64,000 nucleotides of DNA, from contig NZ_PENS01000005.1 of the NCBI RefSeq assembly GCF_003144325.1, positions 124,001 to 188,000 on the forward strand, in the 5' to 3' direction. The stretch comes from Proteus terrae. Lineage in GTDB: Bacteria > Pseudomonadota > Gammaproteobacteria > Enterobacterales > Enterobacteriaceae. Each line of letters starts with the position of its first letter. Positions within the stretch are counted from its first letter, which is position 1. The notes beneath the pieces were generated by a model. It searched no databases and was not told the DNA's origin. It was given only the letters and a program-made list of their open reading frames with translations. Positions 56,755 to 64,000 of this stretch are shown one piece after another. The position numbers and the translations under genes were made by a program.

Positions 56755-58794
56755 TTATATATCTAGCGATGAGATTAGTGTGGATTTCATTTCGTTATAG
56801 TGTGAGTCTAAGCTATCATAATTCCAAACTTTTTCTTTCATCATTAAGTATTGTTTAATACTGTCAATATCATTGTTATGATAATAACTTTGTTTTGCTT
56901 CAAACATGAGATTACTTAATCGTGAGTTTTTACTATGACTAATTAAACATAAGTTGCCGAAACTATTTAGCTTATTTGTTTCCCATTTTTCATACCCATT
57001 CATAGGGGTTTGTGGGTAATAGTGTTCAACAGAACTTCGAAATGTAAATTCAAATTTTTTTATGGCGTCATCGCTACTATAATATTTTTTCCATAATAGA
57101 TAATCTAAGTAATTGAATATAAGATTATGTGCTATTTTTCCATAAGATAAGCAGTTTTCTAGATGTTCGATTTCTTTATTGGGCAAGTTTTCACATAAGT
57201 TGCTGAAATATTTTTTATTCTTATCAATGTTCTTTTCTATTTCACTTTCAGAAGAATAAATTATTTTTTGATAAGAGAGAGTGCTAGGTACTAACCAAAG
57301 ATCAAAAACGAATCTATTTGTCATCTTTTCTAAATAAGTTAAATAGAGCTCTCCTTGTACCTTATGGGTATTATAAAGCCAATTTAATGCACCATTGAGC
57401 CAATATTTATATGCTTGTGTAGGGGTCGACACATGAAGTGCAGAAAGTATCATTATAAGTGAATGCTGGGTCATATCATTGTGATCTTCTTTACCATGAG
57501 TATTAGCATAATAATGCGTTTTGCTAGTACTTTTACGATAAGTTTTTAAACTCCAGCTATCTTTATTTTCAATATATTCTCGTTTAATAATCCATTGGTC
57601 AAAAAGATATTTACATTTTAATAATGACCAAATAAAATTTCTTACATTATTGATGATATTTTCATCACTTGAATTTATTTCCGAGGGTTTCAAAAGAAAT
57701 TGATCAAAAAAATCTAAAAGTCGTTTATCATCTAATGCAACTTTTTCATCTTTAGTGACAATATTAAGAACATGGATTAGAAAGTTCGGAAATGAAATAA
57801 CTGAATGGAAACGTTCAGAGCCTTCACTATTAGGAGAGTTTTGTTTATTTTCTTTGATAAAAGGTAATTGGATTAATTCAGTTAAATTGAATTTTTTTGA
57901 TGTGTTATCATTAGTATCGATTTTTTCATTATTCTCATTATCAGTCGATGCATTTTCTAAAGATTGAATAAATGAATTTATATCTGATGGTAATAAATTA
58001 TCCCAATTTTCACCGAATATATGTTGGCGTTGCGTAGAGTCAAAACCAGATTGAATGTAACTATTCATATCAGCACAAGCATTCCAAACTAGATCTAATG
58101 CTAATTTACTATATTTTTTATCTTTTTCATTTTTTATTCTATCAAGGATACTTAATAACTTAGCTTTCAAAATTTCATGTTTTTCTAATTGTTCTCCTCG
58201 ATTATTCATCACTTCAAAATAGTGATTTAAATCAGTTTGTGCAGGCACTTCAACCCGAAGAATTTGTACTTTGTTGATGAGGTAATCAGTAAATTTTTCT
58301 AAACTTACACTCCGCTCGTTAAGGATTTTAATAAGAGAATCATTAATTATTTTATAACCATTTACAATAGCATTATTGATAGGAAAAATATTTCCTGCCT
58401 TTAAATCGTCACTATTTTTCTTTAAATTAAAAAGGCTATTAATGGTGTTTTTTGAACTCTCTCGACACTCAAATTCAATATTAGGTGAAAAGTAAAAGCC
58501 TTTGTTTTTTAATTCTTTTTGTATCCAAATCATTAATAGTGATAATGTCGTTAAACGTTGTTGACCATCAATAACTTCATAGATTTCTTTTTTATTATGT
58601 TGTTCATGCTTAAAAACAACAAGAGTACCAATATGATAATAATTAGCATTTTTATGTTGTAGGTAATCTAATATATCATTGATTAATTGTGATATTTCGC
58701 CTTTTTCCCAAGAGTAATTACGCTGATACATAGGGATCATGTAATGAGCATGTTGGAGTAGATCTTTAACAGAAAGAGAAATAGGTTGGCTCAC
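56755..58794 (-). CDS. DUF262-DUF1524 protein (GmrSD-like)
   Basis: A 679-aa protein with an N-terminal DUF262 domain (about 10-260: IPMYQRNYSW, IGTLVVF, EVIDGQQRLTTLSLL, VMNNRGEQLEKHEILKAKLL) and a C-terminal DUF1524 HNH-type nuclease (about 575-660: VEHYYPQTP ... FGNLCLISHSKNSRLSN). This is the arrangement of GmrSD and related type IV restriction enzymes, where DUF262 uses NTP hydrolysis and DUF1524 cuts DNA. It overlaps the upstream DUF262 gene by 4 nt (ATGA), so it is the second gene of a two-gene operon. Lower GC than neighbours, consistent with acquisition. Confidence 0.85.
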   Translation of the reverse strand: MSQPISLSVKDLLQHAHYMIPMYQRNYSWEKGEISQLINDILDYLQHKNANYYHIGTLVVFKHEQHNKKEIYEVIDGQQRLTTLSLLMIWIQKELKNKGFYFSPNIEFECRESSKNTINSLFNLKKNSDDLKAGNIFPINNAIVNGYKIINDSLIKILNERSVSLEKFTDYLINKVQILRVEVPAQTDLNHYFEVMNNRGEQLEKHEILKAKLLSILDRIKNEKDKKYSKLALDLVWNACADMNSYIQSGFDSTQRQHIFGENWDNLLPSDINSFIQSLENASTDNENNEKIDTNDNTSKKFNLTELIQLPFIKENKQNSPNSEGSERFHSVISFPNFLIHVLNIVTKDEKVALDDKRLLDFFDQFLLKPSEINSSDENIINNVRNFIWSLLKCKYLFDQWIIKREYIENKDSWSLKTYRKSTSKTHYYANTHGKEDHNDMTQHSLIMILSALHVSTPTQAYKYWLNGALNWLYNTHKVQGELYLTYLEKMTNRFVFDLWLVPSTLSYQKIIYSSESEIEKNIDKNKKYFSNLCENLPNKEIEHLENCLSYGKIAHNLIFNYLDYLLWKKYYSSDDAIKKFEFTFRSSVEHYYPQTPMNGYEKWETNKLNSFGNLCLISHSKNSRLSNLMFEAKQSYYHNNDIDSIKQYLMMKEKVWNYDSLDSHYNEMKSTLISSLDI

Positions 58795-60203
58795 GACATA
58801 TACCTCATTTTCTTAAATAACGCTTCAATAGAATTTGTCTTACTAGAATAATTTTTTTCTACAATAGGTAAGTAAAATTGTAAAAAATCTGTGGGCTCAA
58901 TTGAGTTTCTCAATAATTTAAAAAGATTTTTTTTTAGTACATAATTATCCATACTGGCTAATGGTAATACTTGATAATTTAAGCGTAAGCTGTAAGCCCA
59001 TATAAAGATCTTTTCAATGGCCTCAGAAATTTGTTCAATACCGAATTTGTCATAATAGTAGAGTAGTAGGCAATTAAACATCGTTCGAACATAACTATCA
59101 CCAATACGATGTCTTGCATTATAAGTGTTAATCGTGGTTAAAATATTTTTAGCATTTTCTGTAAGATGCACCTTATCCATAACTGAAGTGCTTTTTAAAT
59201 GAGGTAATAGCATTTGATAATAGCTAATCATTTCAAAAAAACGACGACCATTAATAATTTTTTGTTCAAGTTGAAATGGATACATCATCGATTGGTGATC
59301 AATTTTTCTTGTGTAGTGAGCATTATAATCATCAACAACATGATGTATCATTTGAAGAGCTTTAACACAAGGATAAGAATGGCTTTTTTCTAGATTAACA
59401 CCTTTAAATAAGCCTATATCGTTTTTAGTAAACTCACGAGCAGATTCCCCATTTATCCATTTTTTTATTCGATAAAGATATTCTCCAAATAAGTTACTTA
59501 ATGTTTCACTATTACTATTTTCCCATAAATGTACGGTATGTTCTTTTAACACACTATCCTCAGTATTAAATTCACGTAAATGAAATGCCTTTAGAAGATC
59601 ATGAGGAACAAGATCTCGTCCTCGAGCATTTTGTGAATCAAAGAATTGGAACGCTTCTGAGATATTATCAATAGTTACTTGAACTAATTCACAATTATTC
59701 AATAAAAAAACAATTTGTTCTTTACCAAATGTGGGACGATTAATATGTTGACAAATAAGTTGGTAGTTAATCTGAATATTGTATTGAGAAATCTTATTAT
59801 CAAAAATAGGATTAAAAATAACTTTATCTAATTCTAAAAGTTGTTTTTTTAGTTTTTTATCGATTTCATTGTTGTCATTGAATAAATTGGTCTCTAATCG
59901 TTCGTAGATAAATGCTTTAATTATCAGTATTAAAGTAATAATTCTTTGCTGTCCATCGACAATATCGTCTATTATTTTTTCATTTAAGCAATGTCGATGA
60001 ATTACTAATGTACCAATTCGCCAAGCCTCCTTATCTTGATGATGAAATAAATCAATAAAAAATTGTTCAACATGCTGTGTTGTCCATTTATAGGGGCGCT
60101 GGTAATCAGGGATGGAGAGATGGGGATTGAGTAAGATGTTCTGTATTTTTGTAATCTCAGGCTTTATTTTAAATACATTATTAGAAGATGTTTGTAAATT
60201 CAT
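58791..60203 (-). CDS. DUF262 protein without DUF1524 (partner of the GmrSD-like gene)
   Basis: A protein of about 470 aa from ATG 60203 (an ATG at 60257 is open, but neither has a good ribosome site). It has its own DUF262 domain: IPDYQRPYKW, WRIGTLVIHRH, DIVDGQQRIITLILI and FFDSQNARGRDLVPHDLLKAF. The C-terminal half (about 230-470) is all-helical with no recognisable HNH motif, so nuclease activity would come from the second protein. The 4-nt overlap implies equal, coupled production. I know of no established function for such a paired DUF262 set; anti-phage defence is the likely role. Confidence 0.78.
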   Translation of the reverse strand: MNLQTSSNNVFKIKPEITKIQNILLNPHLSIPDYQRPYKWTTQHVEQFFIDLFHHQDKEAWRIGTLVIHRHCLNEKIIDDIVDGQQRIITLILIIKAFIYERLETNLFNDNNEIDKKLKKQLLELDKVIFNPIFDNKISQYNIQINYQLICQHINRPTFGKEQIVFLLNNCELVQVTIDNISEAFQFFDSQNARGRDLVPHDLLKAFHLREFNTEDSVLKEHTVHLWENSNSETLSNLFGEYLYRIKKWINGESAREFTKNDIGLFKGVNLEKSHSYPCVKALQMIHHVVDDYNAHYTRKIDHQSMMYPFQLEQKIINGRRFFEMISYYQMLLPHLKSTSVMDKVHLTENAKNILTTINTYNARHRIGDSYVRTMFNCLLLYYYDKFGIEQISEAIEKIFIWAYSLRLNYQVLPLASMDNYVLKKNLFKLLRNSIEPTDFLQFYLPIVEKNYSSKTNSIEALFKKMRYMS

Positions 60204-60445
60204 GGTTTTTAATTTAGATAAAAATATTTTTATAAGATGAAAATTTAAATTATACAATAATTATAAATTGTACCTAATTTAGATAGATGAGGGTATAGAA
60301 ATCATTCAAAATAAGTCATTGTACTTAGTGCTAAATCTAAATAATCCTCAAATAAGCGCATTGAGTCTTAGATTGCATGAACTGTTTGAGGATAGCTTGT
60401 GATAGAATTCACAAAATTGACTTTGTATAGGATTAAGACGAAAAA

Positions 60446-60778
60446 ATGAATGGATTAACTTACCTAATATTGGCAATTATATCGGAAGTGATTGCGACAA
60501 CAATGCTAAAAGCTTCTGATGGTTTTAGCCGATTATATCCATCTATTGTGGTCGTCATTGGTTACTGTCTTTCTTTTTGGGCACTTTCTCAAGTGGTAAG
60601 AGTTATGCCATTAGGTATTGCTTATGCAATATGGAGTGGGTTAGGGATAGTTTTAGTTTCTGTTGCGGCGGTGTTTCTCTATCAACAAAAACTTGATTTA
60701 CCTGCCATTGTTGGTATGACTTTAATTATTGCTGGTGTTTTAGTTATAAATCTACTTTCAAAAAGTGCTTCACACTAA
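60446..60778 (+). CDS. SMR-family multidrug transporter (EmrE-like)
   Basis: A 110-aa protein with four membrane segments. The essential membrane Glu is in AIISEVIATTMLKAS near residue 14, followed by FWALSQVVRVMPLGIAYAIWSGLGIV. The pattern is that of EmrE/Qac proteins rather than SugE. Exports quaternary ammonium or other cationic drugs by proton exchange. It lies between the DUF262 operon (divergent) and the DUF333 lipoprotein gene. Confidence 0.9.
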   Translation: MNGLTYLILAIISEVIATTMLKASDGFSRLYPSIVVVIGYCLSFWALSQVVRVMPLGIAYAIWSGLGIVLVSVAAVFLYQQKLDLPAIVGMTLIIAGVLVINLLSKSASH

Positions 60779-60811
60779 TAGGAATAACTGGAAGAAATTA
60801 AGGTGTCTTTG

Positions 60812-61120
60812 ATGCAAAAGAAATTTAAAACGGCTTGTTATCTGTTTATGTTAACTAGCTTTGCTTTTATTGCAGGATGCAGTAATTCAGCGCAGACACA
60901 ATCTTCATCTACACAAGTGGTTAGTAAAAGTCGAACAATACCGACAACCAGCCTTGATATTCCCTTAGATGAATCAGCCAAGGCAACTTGTGTCTTTTCA
61001 GGTGGCGTGCCTTCTTTAAACTATGAATTACATGGTGGTCAGACACCTGTGTGTCAATTTGCTAATGGTAAGCGTTGTAGTGAACAAGCTTTAATTGATG
61101 GGGTTTGTATTCCTGGTTAA
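60812..61120 (+). CDS. DUF333 lipoprotein
   Basis: About 102 aa from ATG 60812 (AAGG 8 nt upstream; GTG 60803 is open). Lipobox FIAGC after a signal peptide, then a Ser/Thr-rich linker and a DUF333 domain (ATCVFSGGVPSLNYELHGGQTPVCQFANGKRCSEQALIDGVC) with four conserved cysteines, as in YoaF-type lipoproteins. Function is unknown. It ends before a strong bidirectional hairpin. Confidence 0.8.
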   Translation: MQKKFKTACYLFMLTSFAFIAGCSNSAQTQSSSTQVVSKSRTIPTTSLDIPLDESAKATCVFSGGVPSLNYELHGGQTPVCQFANGKRCSEQALIDGVCIPG

Positions 61121-61164
61121 AGCTTATTTTGGGTTGAATGTTTAATCATCAATTTTCTATTATT

Positions 61165-61199
61165 AAAATAGCCCTTAGTTTATCGCTAAGGGCTATTTT
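61165..61199. terminator. Bidirectional terminator between DUF333 and dsbB genes
   Basis: Perfect 14-bp stem AAAATAGCCCTTAG / CTAAGGGCTATTTT with a 7-nt loop between convergent genes. Confidence 0.9.
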
Positions 61200-61204
61200 C
61201 TTTT

Positions 61205-61729
61205 TTATTCTTTTGTTTTAAAAGAACTTGTTATTTGGCTCATTAATACTAATAAACCTACAACAAAATAAGCTGAGAAAATAATAAGCATCCATTGTGG
61301 CATTTCTAAAGTTAAGAATTGCCATTGGCTGACAGAGCAATCACCAGTTGCTTGGAATACAGAAGGGAACCAATCTTGCAGAGCAAACCAAGAGGGTAAA
61401 GTGACAAAAAAGTCACAGGTTGCAAAAGGTGATGGATTCAGAATAAGTTGTGTATGCTCCCAAGAAAGTTCAATTCCTCGGTATGCAGAATAAATCCATA
61501 AGAAACCACCTGCCATTCGCATAAGTGCCATTTTAGGTGCAGTCGCCCCAATCAATGCGGCAACTAATATTCCCAACACCGCGATACGTTGATAGACGCA
61601 CATTACACAAGGCATTAATTCCATTCCGTACTGAAAATACAATGCAGCGCCTTCAAGACCTATTGCTGTTAATGCAAGCAACAGCCATGAAAAACGGCTT
61701 TGTGACCAGTGACGAAGAGAAGTCAGCAT
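61205..61729 (-). CDS. dsbB: Disulfide bond formation protein B
   Basis: Inner-membrane quinone reductase that re-oxidises DsbA. Four membrane segments and both Cys pairs are present: the CxxC MPCVMCVYQR and the second pair in SPFATCDFFV and ATGDCSVSQW. ATG 61729 aligns with the E. coli start (MLRFLNQCSQGRG) and has GGA 7 nt upstream; an ATG at 61741 is open. About 174 aa. It is divergent from nothing and lies downstream of nhaB on the same strand, as in E. coli (nhaB-dsbB). Confidence 0.95.
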   Translation of the reverse strand: MLTSLRHWSQSRFSWLLLALTAIGLEGAALYFQYGMELMPCVMCVYQRIAVLGILVAALIGATAPKMALMRMAGGFLWIYSAYRGIELSWEHTQLILNPSPFATCDFFVTLPSWFALQDWFPSVFQATGDCSVSQWQFLTLEMPQWMLIIFSAYFVVGLLVLMSQITSSFKTKE

Positions 61730-61850
61730 AATAATATCCATTTAAATATTAAATAAAATAAGTGTATATTCTGCCCAAAAATCAAGCACAAAAAAAGTTG
61801 AAACCTGTTATTTCACAAATATTTACATTCAAGCTTCTTTTAAAGAAGAA

Positions 61851-61881
61851 AATAGGACTTTCATCAAATAAAAGTCCTATT
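61851..61881 (-). terminator. Terminator of nhaB
   Basis: Stem AATAGGACTTT / AAAGTCCTATT around a T/A-rich loop, followed on the minus strand by TTTCTTCTTT, 27 nt after the nhaB stop. Confidence 0.75.
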
Positions 61882-61907
61882 AATGTGGTGTAACTGTGGA
61901 TCTATTG

Positions 61908-63452
61908 TTATGGAATAGCAACTAAACCAATTTCATAGAACCAATGTGTTGCAGGAACAAGCCAAAACTCAACAGCCAGTAAACCAAGTAATGTCATTAC
62001 AATCGTGTATGGCAGTGCCATTATTACCATTCGGCCATATGATAAACGGATGAGCGGTGATAGTGCTGATGTTAATAAGAACAGGAATGCAGCTTGACCA
62101 TTTGGGGTCGCAACAGAAGGTAAGTTTGTACCTGTATTAATAGCAACACCAATATGTTCATATTGTGATTGGCTAATTAATCCATCTTGCAATGCGGTTA
62201 AAGCTTCACTGATATAAACCGTACCTACAAACACGTTATCAGAAATAGCAGATAGTAGACCATTAAAGAGGTAAAAAAGGGATAGTTGTGAGGATTCTGA
62301 AGCTTGAAGAACAAACTGAATAATAGGGCCAAATAACTGTTGGTCAATAATAACGGCAACGATAGAGAAGAATACGGTCAATAATGCAGTAAAAGGTAAG
62401 GCTTCTTCAAATGCTTTACCAAGAGCATGTTCTTCTGTGATCCCACAAAATGCAGTGGCAAGAATAATAACAGATAAACCGATAATACCGACTTCTGCTA
62501 AATGGAGCGCTAAAGCAACAATCAACCAAATACCAATTAATGCTTGGATCATTAGTTGAGCTTTTTCTTGAGATGTACGTTTTTCACTGTTTTTTCTGTC
62601 GTATTCAGTTAGAACTTTACGAACTAAATCAGGCAATTCAGCGCCATAACCAAAGAGCTTAAAGCGTTCTACTAAGTAGCACACTGCAAGACCAGCAAAG
62701 AAAACAGGAATAGTGACAGGTGACATTCTGATGAAGAAGGTCACAAAATCCCATTCTAAATGTTTTGCAATAATCAGGTTTTGTGGTTCACCTACCATGG
62801 TCATTACGCCACCTAACGCAGTACCGATACCGGCATGCATCATTAAGCTACGTAAAAAGGCACGGAATTGTTCTAAAGTTTGTTTTTTTTCTGCGGTATC
62901 AATAAATCTATCATTACTTAATTCTGCACCTGATTGATTAGAGGCAAAATTATGATAAATAGAGTAGAAACCGAGAGAGACACTGATTACAACCGCGATT
63001 ACAGTTAAAGCATCTAAAAAGGCAGATAAAAAGGCACTTGCAAAGCAAAAGGCAATAGATAACATTCGTTTAGAACGAATGGATAACAGCAGTTTAGTAA
63101 AAGCAAACAGCAATAATTGCTTCATAAAATAGATACCTGCAACCATAAAGACAAGAAGCAAAATCACTTCAAGGTTGTTGGCAATTTCATGACCAATCTG
63201 TTTTGGGCTAGTCATACCAATGATGACAGCCTCAATGGCAAGTAATCCTCCGGGTTGTAATGGGTAACACTTTAGCGCCATAGCTAGTGTAAAAATAAAT
63301 TCTACAACTAATAGCCAACCGGCGACAAAAGGGTCAACAAAGAAAAAAATCAGTGGGTTGATAATTAAAAAAATAAGAATAGCAAGCTTATACCAATCTG
63401 GGGAATTTCCCATAAAGTTCTTTAGTAGTGCTTGTCTTATACTCATATCCAT
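61908..63452 (-). CDS. nhaB: Na+/H+ antiporter NhaB
   Basis: Inner-membrane sodium-proton antiporter with 12 or more membrane segments. ATG 63452 gives 514 aa, matching E. coli NhaB (513), and aligns [13 protein letters not shown] with MEISWGRALWRNF; a longer frame to 63542 is open but not supported. Blocks such as [40 protein letters not shown] and [19 protein letters not shown] are intact. It is divergent from fadR across about 230 bp, the standard arrangement. Confidence 0.96.
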   Translation of the reverse strand: MDMSIRQALLKNFMGNSPDWYKLAILIFLIINPLIFFFVDPFVAGWLLVVEFIFTLAMALKCYPLQPGGLLAIEAVIIGMTSPKQIGHEIANNLEVILLLVFMVAGIYFMKQLLLFAFTKLLLSIRSKRMLSIAFCFASAFLSAFLDALTVIAVVISVSLGFYSIYHNFASNQSGAELSNDRFIDTAEKKQTLEQFRAFLRSLMMHAGIGTALGGVMTMVGEPQNLIIAKHLEWDFVTFFIRMSPVTIPVFFAGLAVCYLVERFKLFGYGAELPDLVRKVLTEYDRKNSEKRTSQEKAQLMIQALIGIWLIVALALHLAEVGIIGLSVIILATAFCGITEEHALGKAFEEALPFTALLTVFFSIVAVIIDQQLFGPIIQFVLQASESSQLSLFYLFNGLLSAISDNVFVGTVYISEALTALQDGLISQSQYEHIGVAINTGTNLPSVATPNGQAAFLFLLTSALSPLIRLSYGRMVIMALPYTIVMTLLGLLAVEFWLVPATHWFYEIGLVAIP

Positions 63453-63685
63453 TAGGTTTCTCATCCTCCAAATAGAGATTTTAAGCGCAATGATACGCAA
63501 TTGAACCATAGTACGCGCTAATCGCTGTGAAATTAAGCGCATTAGTAATAATAAATTGATAAAACTACATCAAGTTTTATGATGCCATTCACTATTTAAT
63601 GATGGTTGAGCTATATCAAAATTACGCATTCTGATATTATCTTTTTCATTATTAGCAGAAAAATCGCTTCGGAAGAAATAAAAAT

Positions 63686-64000
63686 ATGGTTATTAAGGCT
63701 CAAAGCCCCGCAGGTTTTGCGGAAGAGTATATTGTTGAAAGCATCTGGAATAATCGTTTTCCTCCTGGATCTATTCTTCCAGCGGAACGTGAGCTCTCTG
63801 AATTAATTGGTGTTACAAGAACCACATTAAGAGAAGTGTTACAACGCCTTGCTCGTGATGGTTGGTTAACTATTCAACACGGAAAGCCAACGAAGGTAAA
63901 CAATTTCTGGGAAACATCTGGCCTTAATATCCTTGAAACAGTTGCTCGTCTTGATCATGATCGAGTACCACAGTTAATAGATAATTTATTGGCTGTCAGA
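63686..64000 (+). CDS. fadR: Fatty-acid metabolism regulator FadR (N-terminal part)
   Basis: The frame runs from ATG 63686 to the right edge (105 codons). It encodes the GntR-type winged helix of Fad[43 protein letters not shown] and [20 protein letters not shown], nearly identical to E. coli. The acyl-CoA-binding C-terminal domain is outside the window. FadR represses fad genes and activates fab genes, released by acyl-CoA. Confidence 0.93.
   Translation, partial: MVIKAQSPAGFAEEYIVESIWNNRFPPGSILPAERELSELIGVTRTTLREVLQRLARDGWLTIQHGKPTKVNNFWETSGLNILETVARLDHDRVPQLIDNLLAVR

Overview
The window is a typical AT-rich chromosome segment of an enterobacterium of the Morganellaceae. Core proteins (GuaB, GuaA, UvrC, PgsA, MaeB, NhaB, DsbB, FadR) are close to E. 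coli in sequence, while base composition, codon use and accessory content fit the genus Proteus (P. mirabilis or a near relative). This is inference from remembered sequences; no search was run. No rRNA operon, CRISPR array or intact prophage is visible.

Layout. 1-3.3 kb: an M15 peptidase (cut by the window edge), dapE, an ArsC/YffB-like reductase, an exported unknown and narP. 3.8-6.1 kb: maeB, preceded by a NarP-type 7-2-7 box. 6.2-12.6 kb: a Fur-box-led iron/heme-type cluster (ChaN-like lipoprotein, TonB, exported S9 oligopeptidase, TonB-dependent receptor). 12.7-17.4 kb: xseA diverging from guaBA. 17.5-20.1 kb: an ORF split by TAA, then two tandem RlaP-type nucleotidyltransferases. 20.2-25.0 kb: small ORF, cutA, a SorC-family regulator and a modABC-type transporter behind a ModE box. 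25.0-28.8 kb: an orphan CI/LexA-like repressor, small exported proteins, a YiiX-like hydrolase and an SDR. 29.0-30.9 kb: RNA ligase plus HD-Pnk, a second RNA-repair locus. 31-36.6 kb: an unusual DeoR-PfkB fusion operon with a GATase1-like protein, a YdcZ-type transporter and a phosphotriesterase-like hydrolase. 36.7-44.7 kb: glpX-like, a DUF2339 giant membrane protein, a GFA protein, then uvrY-uvrC-pgsA.

At 44.9-45.6 kb is a tRNA cluster (Gly-GCC, Cys-GCA and three identical Leu-TAA). Directly behind the last tRNA-Leu lies an island of about 4.8 kb, flanked by a 41-43 bp direct repeat that contains the tRNA terminator. It carries an IS200/IS605 element with a nonsense-mutated tnpA and a Nudix plus PLD-helicase-DUF3427 gene pair whose helicase frame also has a nonsense codon. 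50.4-56.7 kb: a YqhD-like alcohol dehydrogenase and AraC regulator, a CueR-type promoter driving a DUF305 copper protein, a methyltransferase, a small membrane protein and sotB. 56.7-60.3 kb: a two-gene DUF262 / DUF262-DUF1524 operon, a candidate phage-defence system. 60.4-64 kb: an SMR pump, a DUF333 lipoprotein, dsbB, nhaB and the start of fadR.

The most unusual items are (a) RNA-repair genes at two nearby loci, (b) the paired DUF262 operon, (c) the tRNA-Leu island with its decayed Nudix/helicase module, and (d) a UvrY homologue whose receiver domain has lost the phospho-acceptor Asp, the acidic pair and the conserved Lys although its DNA-binding half is intact.
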